NCBI RefSeq assembly: GCF_017814275.1 | Contig: NZ_JAGIYQ010000016.1 | Location: forward strand, 20,787-84,786 | Direction: 5' to 3' | Source: Gottfriedia endophytica | Lineage (GTDB): Bacteria; Bacillota; Bacilli; Bacillales; Bacillaceae_G | DNA: 64,000 nucleotides | Shown here: positions 45,841-53,917 of the stretch, piece after piece | Numbering within the stretch: the stretch's first letter is position 1 | Layout: each line of letters starts with the position of its first letter | Translations under genes and position numbers: made by a program | The notes under the pieces: model-generated | Databases searched by the model: none | What the model was told of the DNA's origin: nothing | Seen by the model: the letters and a program-made list of their open reading frames with translations, nothing else

Positions 45841-46476
45841 TTAAAATTTTTTTGGAAATTGTTTTGCAATTCCTTTAGAAATAATGTCCGCAAACATTAA
45901 CATATGATTTTCGCCTTTATCATAAGCGTTAATATAATCTTTCCATTGTTTTTTCAAGTAAAATACAGCTTCATCAGTAGTCAATTTTAAATGAGTATAG
46001 AACATATCCGTCAGAACTTTTTTCGACCAATTAGGATTTAATTTATGTAAAAACGCTACAATGTCATCTGCATTTTTATACCATAGTTTATTGTACTTAT
46101 CTAAATCACTTGTATTACCTGCTTTCGCAGCATCTACAACTTGACCAGCAATTACAATATGCTCACGAAGTAGCTTCGCAAATTGTTTTGCATTATTTGT
46201 TCCATAGTATGGTGCAATAGACTTCCCTAGATCATCTTGATTCTTCAAAAGTCTATTCAGTACATCACCTTTGTCTTCTAAATTAGCTATATCACTAACA
46301 ATAAAACTATTCGTCCAATGTACGTATTCATGCCATAACTTTCTTTGTAGTTTTTCATAGTTACATGCTTTTGGAGTAAACTTAGCTTGAACCCTTTCAT
46401 CTGTATTAGCTAAGCTTGTAATAGATGTTAGAATAAGAAAAACAACTGCAATCATAAGCGACAAATATTTTTTCAT
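45841..46476 (-). CDS. Exported helical protein, unknown
   Basis: A 211-residue protein with signal peptide MKKYLSLMIAVVFLILTSIT ending near SLA. The mature part is mostly helix with KLWHEYVHWTNSFIV, LREHIVIAGQVVDAAKAG and FYTHLKLTTDEAVFYLKKQW. The regular His/Trp positions suggest a four-helix bundle. No family assigned. AAAGGTAGGT favours the ATG at 46476 over 46482. Confidence 0.6.
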   Translation of the reverse strand: MKKYLSLMIAVVFLILTSITSLANTDERVQAKFTPKACNYEKLQRKLWHEYVHWTNSFIVSDIANLEDKGDVLNRLLKNQDDLGKSIAPYYGTNNAKQFAKLLREHIVIAGQVVDAAKAGNTSDLDKYNKLWYKNADDIVAFLHKLNPNWSKKVLTDMFYTHLKLTTDEAVFYLKKQWKDYINAYDKGENHMLMFADIISKGIAKQFPKKF

Positions 46477-46689
46477 AAACATACCTACCTTTTATCAATT
46501 TTTTCAGTTAGTAGCATTTGAAGTTTATATGTTTCTTATTCATGCTTTATAGAAAAAATTGATCTTTGCTTACCATGGACGATGTAAAATTAAACCGAAA
46601 ATTTCCGGACTTATTTATTGATATTTCAAACAAATACCCATTTCATAACAAGCATTTAATGTATAATTAGGGTATGGAGGGTTGTCAAA

Positions 46690-47763
46690 ATGATCTCTAT
46701 TTCAAGGACAAAGTGGATGTGGTTTTATTTATTACTTACTTTAGTTGTTTCTTCAAATATCCTTATTTATCAACTTACTATAATGCAACCTTTACCTAAT
46801 CAGGTGGCGTTAGGAACATTATTTGATTTCATCATTACTATACCTCTCCTCACTTATTTCTTTATTATTAGGAAACGTTATTCGTGGAAATATCTACTAT
46901 CAATTGCTTTTTTAGGTTATGGTGCAGCTTATCTAATCATTCCACATAATATGCTAACCTCTTTTCATAACACTAGTTATATCCCAGTTTTCTTTGAAGG
47001 AGTTTTTCTCTTTATTGAGCTTTACATTGGATATAAACTAATTCGAAAACTTCCAGCAATTATTCGTAATTTCAACAATAACTATCCCAATACTTCTACT
47101 TTTCAGGAGAGATTAGAAGAAGCTTTAATGCTTCATTTAAAACCTTCACGAACTATTGATATCATTTCAAGTGAAATAACTATGCTTTATTACAGTTTAT
47201 TTTCTTGGAGGAAAAAACAAGTTTCTGTATTAGAGAATGAAGCAGTCTTTACTTTTCATAAGAAAACAAGCTTCGTAGCTTTTTATGTGATGATGATTCA
47301 TGCAATTGTTCTAGAATCGATTGAATTTCATTTTTTACTTCACTCTTGGAGTCCAGTAATCTCCTTTATAGCCTTGTTGTTGAATGTCTATGCAGTTTTA
47401 CTTTTTTTAGCAGAAATTCAAGCAATTCGACTATGTCCTATTTTCCTAACAAACCATCAGCTACATTTTCAAATTGGCGTAATGAAGAGATTAAAAGTAT
47501 CGCTAGAGGACATTAAAAGTGTTCATTATTACGATGGACCAGAAAAAATATCTAAAAAAGAAAGCAAACATATTTTTGATGGTGTTCTTTCTGAATTTAT
47601 GAAGGAGAAACCTTCAATTGAAATCGAATTACATTCTCCTAAAAAAGCTAAGTTTTTATATGGAATCAGTAAAAATGTCACAAAAATTCATCTACGACCA
47701 GATGAACCACAAAGATTTTATGAAGTAGTTAATTCAAAATTAAAAGATGAATTAAATCTATAG
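46690..47763 (+). CDS. Multi-span membrane protein, unknown
   Basis: A 357-residue protein with about six hydrophobic spans in residues 1-240 (FYLLLTLVVSSNILIYQL, YIPVFFEGVFLFIELYIGYK) and a soluble C-terminus with KRLKVSLEDIKSVHYYDG. Related Bacillus proteins exist without known function. GGAGGGTTGTCAAA precedes the ATG. A family B repeat follows 34 bp after the stop. Confidence 0.6.
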   Translation: MISISRTKWMWFYLLLTLVVSSNILIYQLTIMQPLPNQVALGTLFDFIITIPLLTYFFIIRKRYSWKYLLSIAFLGYGAAYLIIPHNMLTSFHNTSYIPVFFEGVFLFIELYIGYKLIRKLPAIIRNFNNNYPNTSTFQERLEEALMLHLKPSRTIDIISSEITMLYYSLFSWRKKQVSVLENEAVFTFHKKTSFVAFYVMMIHAIVLESIEFHFLLHSWSPVISFIALLLNVYAVLLFLAEIQAIRLCPIFLTNHQLHFQIGVMKRLKVSLEDIKSVHYYDGPEKISKKESKHIFDGVLSEFMKEKPSIEIELHSPKKAKFLYGISKNVTKIHLRPDEPQRFYEVVNSKLKDELNL

Positions 47764-47796
47764 GGATAACAAGTAACATTTTATCTTCAATCTTAT

Positions 47797-47955
47797 TTAT
47801 CCCGCATTAACGGGCAGTAAGACCCCCACCTCAAGATTAAGAGGAATACGAAGAAGATAGGTGGGGGTCTTACTGCCCGTAAAAGCCCGTTTGGTTCAAC
47901 TAACCATCAGTGGGGGATGAAAAAAAAACCACTGAAGTTTCACTTTATTGATAGG
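47797..47955 (-). repeat. Family B repeat copy 2 (reverse, full)
   Basis: Starts ATTTATCCCGCATTAACGGG, has GACCCCCACCT with AGGTGGGGGTC, then GCCCGTTTGG and ends GAAGTTTCACTTTAT. Nothing else is seen from 47956 to 48162. Confidence 0.85.
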
Positions 47956-48162
47956 TATTTGCCCAAAAGTTCTGGTGGGTTATTTTTAATATTAGATATT
48001 AACTATAAACAGCTATATCTTATTAGGTAAGATACTAATAATATTAAAACTCTCTGAAATAATATAGATATTATTTCTTTTAATAGTTGTTTATTATGTT
48101 ATATATAACTATTTGGTCAAGTAATAAAACCGGTGAATTTTAAAATGATAGGGGGTAATAAG

Positions 48163-48477
48163 ATGCAAACTATAGAGCAATTTGAACAAATCGGTAAAGA
48201 ATTAGTCGATATTTTTGGCGTCGCAAAAGGATCCATGTTTGGACATAAAGGATTTAAAATTAGGGGTAAATTCTTTGCTTTCTTAAATGGTGACAACTTT
48301 GTCGTAAAATTAAATCAAGAAGAATATGAAAAAGCTTTGTCAATAGTAGGAGCACACCCTTTTAGCCCAATGGGAAAACCAATGAAAGAATGGATTGAAC
48401 TACCTAATTCGATATCAAATGAATGGTTTAATTATTCGATTAAGGCTAAAAACTATGTTGAAAGTTTATCTAAATAA
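48163..48477 (+). CDS. TfoX N-terminal domain protein
   Basis: A 104-residue single-domain protein: KGSMFGHKGFKIRGKFFAFL near 25, DNFVVKLNQEEYEKAL near 48, PFSPMGKPMKEWIEL near 70. This is the TfoX_N fold, here free of the C-terminal domain of competence regulator TfoX. Role unknown in Bacillaceae. ATG at 48163 follows AGGGGG. Confidence 0.78.
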   Translation: MQTIEQFEQIGKELVDIFGVAKGSMFGHKGFKIRGKFFAFLNGDNFVVKLNQEEYEKALSIVGAHPFSPMGKPMKEWIELPNSISNEWFNYSIKAKNYVESLSK

Positions 48478-48480
48478 TTT

Positions 48481-48530
48481 GATAGTGTGAAACTTCCATC
48501 AGTTGGGGGTTTACTCCCCGTTGATGCGGA
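48481..48530 (+). repeat. Family B repeat copy 3 (partial)
   Basis: GATAGTGTGAAACTTCCATC, then GTTGGGGGTTTACTCCCCGT, then GATGCGGAATAAA: left end joined to the right end with the middle lost. It starts 4 bp after the TfoX gene stop. Confidence 0.7.
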
Positions 48531-48540
48531 ATAAAATAAA

Positions 48541-48570
48541 AAATAAATTGAGTGCTCAATTTATTTTTAT
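48541..48570 (+). terminator. Terminator after the TfoX gene
   Basis: Perfect 12-bp stem AAATAAATTGAG / CTCAATTTATTT, loop TG, then TTAT. Confidence 0.7.
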
Positions 48571-48618
48571 ATCCCATAAATCCAATCAAATGAAACACTC
48601 TACATTCCATCCTCTTTC

Positions 48619-48665
48619 TTTTAAGCTGTTTTCGTAAAAAAAACAATCTTTTAGAAAAAAGCCTT
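48619..48665 (+). repeat. Family A deletion footprint (copy 8)
   Basis: The left end AAGCTGTTTTCGTA is joined directly to the right end AAAACAATCTTTTAGAAAAA and GCC; the 140-bp middle of the element is absent. Confidence 0.7.
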
Positions 48666-48712
48666 CATTTTATTTACTTATAACTAGGCAATAAAATGAT
48701 TCCCCTCCATAT

Positions 48713-48748
48713 TAAAACAAGAGCATACATTTTTGATGTACGCTCTTG
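48713..48748 (-). terminator. Terminator of the exported 215-residue protein gene
   Basis: Stem CAAGAGCATACAT / ATGTACGCTCTTG with TTTT on the minus strand. Confidence 0.8.
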
Positions 48749-48755
48749 CTTACGA

Positions 48756-49403
48756 TTAGACATTTTTTATTTTATTAATCTCTCTTTTTAAATAATCATT
48801 TCGGCTTTGTTCAGCTTTTAATATTTGATGTAATGTACTATTAATTTTTACTCGATCTTTTGTCTCAATAGCTTTTTCTAATTGGAAATGTAACTCCCTG
48901 TGTGCTTTAAAATTCTCAATTTTATCTTGTATTTCAGGATCATTTCCTGCAAATTGCTTCCACAAGTTGAAACGTTGCTGCATAGCTTCCTGTTTTGTAA
49001 TCTTACCTTTTTTCACGTTGTTCTGAATATCGTCTAGTTGAGTCTTATAGGTTGTTTTAAATTCTTCTCGCTTAACTTTAAATGCTCTTCTTTTTTGTTC
49101 AAAATGTTTTTGAACTTCTGGATCTTTTCTATATAGATTAAATATCTCTTTTCGTTCTGCAAAAACCTTATTAAATGCCGGCTTTAATTCTGGTGCATAT
49201 TGTCCAGTTAAATTCACAAGATTTTTTTCTTGATTTTCAATATACTCATTCTTATAATGTTCTCCCCCCTCATGTCCACCTTTATGTTTCCACTCATGGT
49301 GGTCCTTCGAAGTATTTTTATTCGTTTCTGCTTGTGCAATAGTAGGAACAATTATTCCTGTAGCTACAACTGGAATCATTAATGACTTAATCCACTTTTT
49401 CAT
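48756..49403 (-). CDS. Exported charged helical protein, unknown
   Basis: A 215-residue protein with signal peptide MKKWIKSLMIPVVATGIIVP ending at AQA. Next comes a His/Gly-rich linker (HHEWKHKGGHEGGEHYKNE), which may bind metal, then a long charged helical part with KRRAFKVKREEFKTTY and EKAIETKDRVKINSTLHQ. AAGGAGTGATTTTC sets the ATG at 49403. No family recognised. Confidence 0.6.
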   Translation of the reverse strand: MKKWIKSLMIPVVATGIIVPTIAQAETNKNTSKDHHEWKHKGGHEGGEHYKNEYIENQEKNLVNLTGQYAPELKPAFNKVFAERKEIFNLYRKDPEVQKHFEQKRRAFKVKREEFKTTYKTQLDDIQNNVKKGKITKQEAMQQRFNLWKQFAGNDPEIQDKIENFKAHRELHFQLEKAIETKDRVKINSTLHQILKAEQSRNDYLKREINKIKNV

Positions 49404-49588
49404 GAAAATCACTCCTTAAAATTTTTCATCATTAGTTTACCCATCTTTGTTGGAAACATTATCCTGTATAAATTAGAATTTCATGAGAGGTTAAAAAGTA
49501 TTAATTGGATAGTCAACTTAAGAAAATCAGATTAATAAAGAGAATAGTGAAATTGCAGAATAAAGTGTTGAAATGGCTGGTTTAGATT

Positions 49589-49667
49589 AAGGCTGCTTCC
49601 TTTCCAATCAACTTCTGCCTTTTAAATTTCAAAACCTAAAATCAACAATCTTAAAAAAAGAGCCTTA
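49589..49667 (+). repeat. Family A repeat copy 9 (right half)
   Basis: CTTCCTTTCCAATCAACTTC through CAAAACCTAAAATCAACAAT to AAAAAAAGAGCCTT; the left half is missing. Confidence 0.75.
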
Positions 49668-49675
49668 AATTAAAG

Positions 49676-49703
49676 AAAGCAGACGATTAACTCGCCTGCT
49701 CTT
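49676..49703 (-). terminator. Terminator overlapping the end of the Tyr-type permease gene
   Basis: Stem GCAGACGA / TCGCCTGC with the stop codon in the loop, followed by TTTCTTT on the minus strand. Confidence 0.6.
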
Positions 49704-51066
49704 CTGATCCTTTATTATTCTTCAAAGATTTTCCTTTTATGAATGAAAAAACAATTAAAATTGCTAAAGTACTAAAGCATACGATTGTTCCAACTGAAAT
49801 GCCATTACTAAATGTTGATCCGAAAAAGATCATTAACAATCCAACAATTCCTATTATTGTGGTTATTGGGAATAATTTGACTTTAAAAACTGGTACTGTC
49901 TTATAAGTTGGACGTAATTTTAATTGTGCAAGACAAATGCTTAACCATAATAAAATTACTGTAAATCCTGGTATCGTCATCATGTATCCAATAACTTTTC
50001 CGGGAGCTAAGAATGCTAAAAATGCCCCGATTAATAAAAAGAATCCATTTAATACGATTGCGAAGATTGGGACACCTGATTTTGTAGTAGTTTTTAAAAA
50101 TTCTGGTGCTTCTCCTTTTTCAGCTAAAGAAAACATTGTTCTCGAAGTTGCAAAAATTCCTGAGTTTGCTGCTGATAATACGGCTGTTAGGAGGACAAAG
50201 TTCATTATATGTGCCGCACCTGGAATACCAATTGCTCCCATAACTTGAACAAATGGGCTCTCTTGTCCTGAAACCTGATTCCAAGGAATTAAACCTGAAA
50301 TGATAAGAATTGGTAATACATAGAAAACAACAACTCGCCAGACAACGCCTTTAATCACTTTGGGTAAAACTTTTTCAACATCTTTTGTTTCTGAAATTGC
50401 CACTCCAATTAACTCCGAACCACCGTATGAAAACATAACAATCAAGCAAGCATTTAATACTCCACTAATCCCATGTGGTAAAAATCCACCATTACCTGTT
50501 AAATGTTGCATTGGAGTAGTTGGTGATAAATCGGTAAAACCAAACAAAACTGCTCCACCAATTAGAATAAATAAGACTAATGCTGTAATTTTTATACTTG
50601 CAAACCAAAATTCTAATTCACCATAAAACTTAACTTGAAAACAATTGATTCCTACTATTAGTGCTCCACAAATCAAACTTAATAACCAAAGTGGTACTTC
50701 AGGAAACCAAAACTGTAAAAAAGAACCCGCTGCTAAAATTTCTACAATTGTTACTAAAGTCCAGTTAATCCAGTACAACCATCCAACTACAAATGAAAAG
50801 TGAAAACCAAATGCTTTATGAACTAAATGTTGTACATTTAAATTGGGGTAAACGACAGCCATCTCTGCCAGAGCAGACATAACAATTAATAATAAAAACC
50901 CACCAATTAAGTATGAAATAATTACTCCTGGTCCTGCAATTCCTAGTGTATCTCCGCTCCCCTTAAATATCCCAGTTCCAATCATACCAGCAAGTGCTAA
51001 AAATTGGACATGTCTAGGTAATAGCTCTTTCTTTAATTGATCTTTCTTTAATTGATCCTTCTTCAT
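49687..51066 (-). CDS. APC amino acid permease with Tyr T-box leaders
   Basis: A 459-residue, 12-span permease: QFLALAGMIGTGIFKGSGDT (span 1), ALAEMAVVYPNLNVQHLVHK, and FSYGGSELIGVAISETKDVE (span 6-7). This is the AAT subfamily that includes AroP/PheP-type carriers. Both upstream T-boxes read UAC, so tyrosine uptake is inferred. The N-terminus MKKDQLKKDQLKKELL has a 15-bp in-frame duplication that the paralogue lacks. GAAGGAGAAGGAA precedes the ATG at 51066, inside a leader ORF. Its paralogue is at 51799-53184. Confidence 0.85.
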   Translation of the reverse strand: MKKDQLKKDQLKKELLPRHVQFLALAGMIGTGIFKGSGDTLGIAGPGVIISYLIGGFLLLIVMSALAEMAVVYPNLNVQHLVHKAFGFHFSFVVGWLYWINWTLVTIVEILAAGSFLQFWFPEVPLWLLSLICGALIVGINCFQVKFYGELEFWFASIKITALVLFILIGGAVLFGFTDLSPTTPMQHLTGNGGFLPHGISGVLNACLIVMFSYGGSELIGVAISETKDVEKVLPKVIKGVVWRVVVFYVLPILIISGLIPWNQVSGQESPFVQVMGAIGIPGAAHIMNFVLLTAVLSAANSGIFATSRTMFSLAEKGEAPEFLKTTTKSGVPIFAIVLNGFFLLIGAFLAFLAPGKVIGYMMTIPGFTVILLWLSICLAQLKLRPTYKTVPVFKVKLFPITTIIGIVGLLMIFFGSTFSNGISVGTIVCFSTLAILIVFSFIKGKSLKNNKGSEEQAS

Positions 51067-51139
51067 TTTCCTTCTCCTTCTTTCGTATATATTTTTTACA
51101 TTTATTCTTGAGTTTCAAATAATAATAGTCGCTTTCCAT
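51014..51139 (-). CDS. Leader peptide with Tyr codons (41 residues)
   Basis: ATG at 51139 with a strong site (GAGAGGGG, 7 nt away). It begins MESDYYYLKLKNK, three Tyr codons in a row, then is Lys/Glu-rich, and ends at a TAG 50 bp inside the permease gene in another frame. It lies between the second T-box terminator and the permease. The paralogue has the same arrangement with YYFF. Probably a sensing leader or an ORF that competes with the permease start. Confidence 0.5.
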   Translation of the reverse strand: MESDYYYLKLKNKCKKYIRKKEKENEEGSIKERSIKERAIT

Positions 51140-51180
51140 GCACTCACCCCTCTCAGTATCAAATAAAGAAAATTTCCCAT

Positions 51181-51424
51181 AAAAAAATCCCTACTGTTTT
51201 CACAGTAGGGACGAATAACTTGTATTCGCGGTACCACCCTAATTATTAGTACAGCATTTAGTACTAATCACTTCATTTCATAACGGCTCTTCACCGTCTT
51301 CCCCTTACATTACTGTTCGAAGAAGATGCTCCTGGATTGTAATTCGTGTTGTTTTTTGTACTGATTCCCACCAACCATCAGCTCTCTGTAACAGGGAAAA
51401 CTCCACTACTCTATTCCATTCATA
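51181..51424 (-). promoter_or_regulatory. T-box riboswitch, Tyr-type, proximal
   Basis: Complete leader: stem I with AGAGAGCTGATGGTTGGTG, specifier region GAATTACAATCC (UAC followed by A), antiterminator T-box AGGGTGGTACCGCG, and terminator CCCTACTG / CAGTAGGG with seven T. The TGGT bulge pairs with an uncharged ACCA end, that is discriminator A as in tRNA-Tyr. Confidence 0.92.
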
Positions 51425-51458
51425 GCAAATCTATTATTCTATTTTCTTTTAAAAACAT

Positions 51459-51705
51459 AAAAAATCCCTACTGTTTTCACAGTAGGGACGAAATTTAGTA
51501 TTCGCGGTACCACCCTAATTATTAGTACATAATATTTTGTACTAATCACTTCATTTCATAACGGCTCCTCACCGTCTTCCCCTCACTTTATTGCTCGAAG
51601 AAGATGCTCCTGGACTGTAATTCGCGTTGTTTTTTGTACTGATTTCCACCAACCATCAGCTCTCTATAACAGGGAAAACTCCACTACTTTGTTCCATTCA
51701 TTGCG
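51459..51705 (-). promoter_or_regulatory. T-box riboswitch, Tyr-type, distal
   Basis: Second complete leader in tandem: AGCTGATGGTTGGTGGAAAT, specifier region GAATTACAGTCC (UAC), AGGGTGGTACCGCG, terminator CCCTACTG / CAGTAGGG with six T. Transcription must pass both terminators to reach the permease. Confidence 0.92.
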
Positions 51706-51726
51706 TTTCGTATTTGATTAATGACT

Positions 51727-51755
51727 ATATTATTGTGTTTGTTTTAAAATGTCAA
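51727..51755 (-). promoter_or_regulatory. Sigma-A promoter of the Tyr-type permease unit
   Basis: TTGACA (51755-51750), 17-bp spacer, TAATAT (51732-51727), just upstream of the distal T-box. Confidence 0.8.
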
Positions 51756-51798
51756 TACTTTTTTATATAGTCTCTGTTAACTCGAATTCAACTTCCTT

Positions 51799-53184
51799 TT
51801 AATTTTTTAAAATCGGCCCGATTAACTCCTGCTCCTTTGATCCTTTATTTTTTTTCAAAGGTCTTCCTTTTATGAATGAAAGAACAATTAATACTGCTAA
51901 TGTTGAAAAGCATACGACTGTTCCAACTGAAATACCATTACTGAATGTTGATCCGAAAAAGATTATAAGCAACCCAGCAATTCCTATTATTGTCATAATT
52001 GGGAATAGTTTGACTTTAAAAGATGGTATTTTTGTGTATTTTGGACGTAATTTTAATTGTGCACAACAGATACTGATCCAGACTAAAATGATTGTAAATC
52101 CTGGTATCGTCATCATGTATCCTATAATTTTACCAGGAGCTAAGTAAGCCAAAAATGCACCGATTAATAAAAATAATCCATTTAATATTATTGCAAAAAT
52201 TGGGACGCCTGATTTTGTAGTTGTTTTTAATATTTCTGGTGCTTCCCCTTTCTCAGCTAAAGCAAACATCGTTCTAGAGGTTGCGAAGATTCCAGAATTA
52301 GCAGCAGATAATACGGCTGTTAGTAGAATGAAATTCATGATATGTGCCGCTCCTGGAATTCCAATCGCTCCAATGACTTGAACAAATGGACTCTCTTGTC
52401 CTGAAACCTTATTCCAAGGAATTAATCCTGCAATAATAAGCATTGGAAATACATAGAAAACAACAACTCGCCATACAACACCTTTAATCACTTTAGGTAA
52501 TACTTTTTCAACATCTTTTGTTTCTGAAATTGCTACACCAATTAATTCCGACCCACCATAAGAAAACATAACAATCAAGCAAGCGTTTAATACTCCACTA
52601 ATCCCATGTGGTAAAAATCCACCATGACCAGTTAAATGTAGCATAGGAGTAGTTGGGGATAAATCAGAGAAACCCAATAATACTGCTCCACCTAGTATAA
52701 TAAATAATGCTAATGCTGTAATTTTTATACTTGCAAACCAAAATTCCATTTCACCGTAAAATTTCACTTGAATACAATTAATTCCTACAATCAGTGCACC
52801 ACAAATTAAACTTAATAACCAAAGAGGTACGTTTGGAAACCAAAATTGTAAAAATGATCCTGCTGCTAAAATTTCTACAATTGTTACTAATATCCAGTTA
52901 AACCAGTACAACCAACCAACTACAAATGAAAAGTGAAAACCAAATGCTTTATGAACTAAATGTTGTACATTTAAATTTGGGTAAACAACAGCCATCTCTG
53001 CTAAAGCAGACATAACGATTAATAAAAGAAAACCACCAATTAAGTATGAAATGATAACTCCTGGTCCCGCAATTCCTAACGTGTCCCCACTCCCCTTAAA
53101 AATTCCAGTTCCAATCATACCAGCAAGTGCTAAAAATTGGACATGTCTAGGCAATAACTCTTTCTTTAATTGATCCTTCTCCAT
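51799..53184 (-). CDS. APC amino acid permease with Phe T-box leaders
   Basis: A 461-residue paralogue of the 49687-51066 permease, about 90 percent alike by eye along the whole length, with the same span-1 and span-6 motifs. Both its T-boxes read UUC, so phenylalanine uptake is inferred. The start is ATG at 53184 (MEKDQLKKELL) after GAAGGAGAAGGAA; a TTG at 53280 would add 32 residues read out of the leader and is rejected. No terminator is evident after it, so some reading into the next T-box region may occur. Confidence 0.85.
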   Translation of the reverse strand: MEKDQLKKELLPRHVQFLALAGMIGTGIFKGSGDTLGIAGPGVIISYLIGGFLLLIVMSALAEMAVVYPNLNVQHLVHKAFGFHFSFVVGWLYWFNWILVTIVEILAAGSFLQFWFPNVPLWLLSLICGALIVGINCIQVKFYGEMEFWFASIKITALALFIILGGAVLLGFSDLSPTTPMLHLTGHGGFLPHGISGVLNACLIVMFSYGGSELIGVAISETKDVEKVLPKVIKGVVWRVVVFYVFPMLIIAGLIPWNKVSGQESPFVQVIGAIGIPGAAHIMNFILLTAVLSAANSGIFATSRTMFALAEKGEAPEILKTTTKSGVPIFAIILNGLFLLIGAFLAYLAPGKIIGYMMTIPGFTIILVWISICCAQLKLRPKYTKIPSFKVKLFPIMTIIGIAGLLIIFFGSTFSNGISVGTVVCFSTLAVLIVLSFIKGRPLKKNKGSKEQELIGPILKN

Positions 53185-53257
53185 ATTCCTTCTCCTTCTT
53201 CCGTTTATATTTTTTATATTTATGCTTGCTTTTAAAAAAATAATAGTCGCTTTCCAT
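53147..53257 (-). CDS. Leader peptide with Tyr/Phe codons (36 residues)
   Basis: ATG at 53257 with GAGAGGGG 7 nt upstream. It begins MESDYYFFKSKHKYKKYKRK: two Tyr then two Phe codons, and ends at a TAG 38 bp inside the permease gene in another frame. Same position and ribosome site as the leader ORF of the paralogue. Confidence 0.5.
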   Translation of the reverse strand: MESDYYFFKSKHKYKKYKRKKEKEYGEGSIKERVIA

Positions 53258-53299
53258 CCAATCACCCCTCTCAGTGTCAAAATAAAGAAAATTTCCTAT

Positions 53300-53548
53300 A
53301 AAAAAAATCCCTACTGTTTTCACAGTAGGGACGAATTACTTATATTCGCGGTACCACCCTAATTATTAGTACATTTAATTTTGTACTAATCACTTCATTT
53401 CATAACGGCTATTCACCGTCTTCCCCTCACAATAATGCTCGAAGAAGATGCTCCTGGATTGAAATTCATGTAGATTTTTGTACTGATTTCCACCAACCAT
53501 CAGCTCTCTGTTACAGGGAAAACTACACTACTTTATTCCATTCATCGC
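53300..53548 (-). promoter_or_regulatory. T-box riboswitch, Phe-type, proximal
   Basis: Stem I with AGCTGATGGTTGGTGGAAAT, specifier region GAATTTCAATCC (UUC followed by A), AGGGTGGTACCGCG, terminator CCCTACTG / CAGTAGGG with eight T. TGGT again fits a tRNA with discriminator A. Confidence 0.92.
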
Positions 53549-53578
53549 AAATCCATTATTCTATTTTCATTAAAAACA

Positions 53579-53824
53579 CAAAAAGTCCCTACTGTTTTCA
53601 CAGTAGGGACGAATAGAAGTATTCGCGGTACCACCCTAATTATTAGTACATTTAATTTGTACTAATCACTTCATTTCATAACGGCTCCTCACCGTCTTCC
53701 CCTCACATTGTCGTTCGAAGAAGATGCTCCTGGATTGAATTTCGTGTTGTTTTTTGTACTGATTTCCACCAACCATCAGCTCTCTATGACAGGGAAAACT
53801 CCACTACTTTGTTCCATTCATTGC
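53579..53824 (-). promoter_or_regulatory. T-box riboswitch, Phe-type, distal
   Basis: Complete leader with specifier region GAAATTCAATCC (UUC), AGGGTGGTACCGCG and terminator CCCTACTG / CAGTAGGG, then CTTTTTG. Confidence 0.92.
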
Positions 53825-53846
53825 TTTTCTTATTTGATTAATGATT

Positions 53847-53875
53847 ATACTATTGTGTTTATTTCGTAATGTCAA
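53847..53875 (-). promoter_or_regulatory. Sigma-A promoter of the Phe-type permease unit
   Basis: TTGACA (53875-53870), 17-bp spacer, TAGTAT (53852-53847), just upstream of the distal Phe T-box. Confidence 0.8.
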
Positions 53876-53917
53876 CACTTTTTTATAAAGTTCTGTTAAT
53901 TCGAATTCAACTCCCTT

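Noticed and set aside
8193..49667. Family A copies as insertion sequences
   Set aside because: No transposase frame inside any copy; too short. At most non-autonomous elements.
51799..53280. A 493-residue version of the Phe-type permease starting at TTG 53280
   Set aside because: The extra 32 residues are read from the leader region; the paralogue and the GAAGGAGAAGGAA site place the start at 53184.
51181..53824. The four near-identical 245-bp blocks as a CRISPR array or insertion sequence
   Set aside because: They are full T-box leaders with terminators, in the direction of the permease genes.
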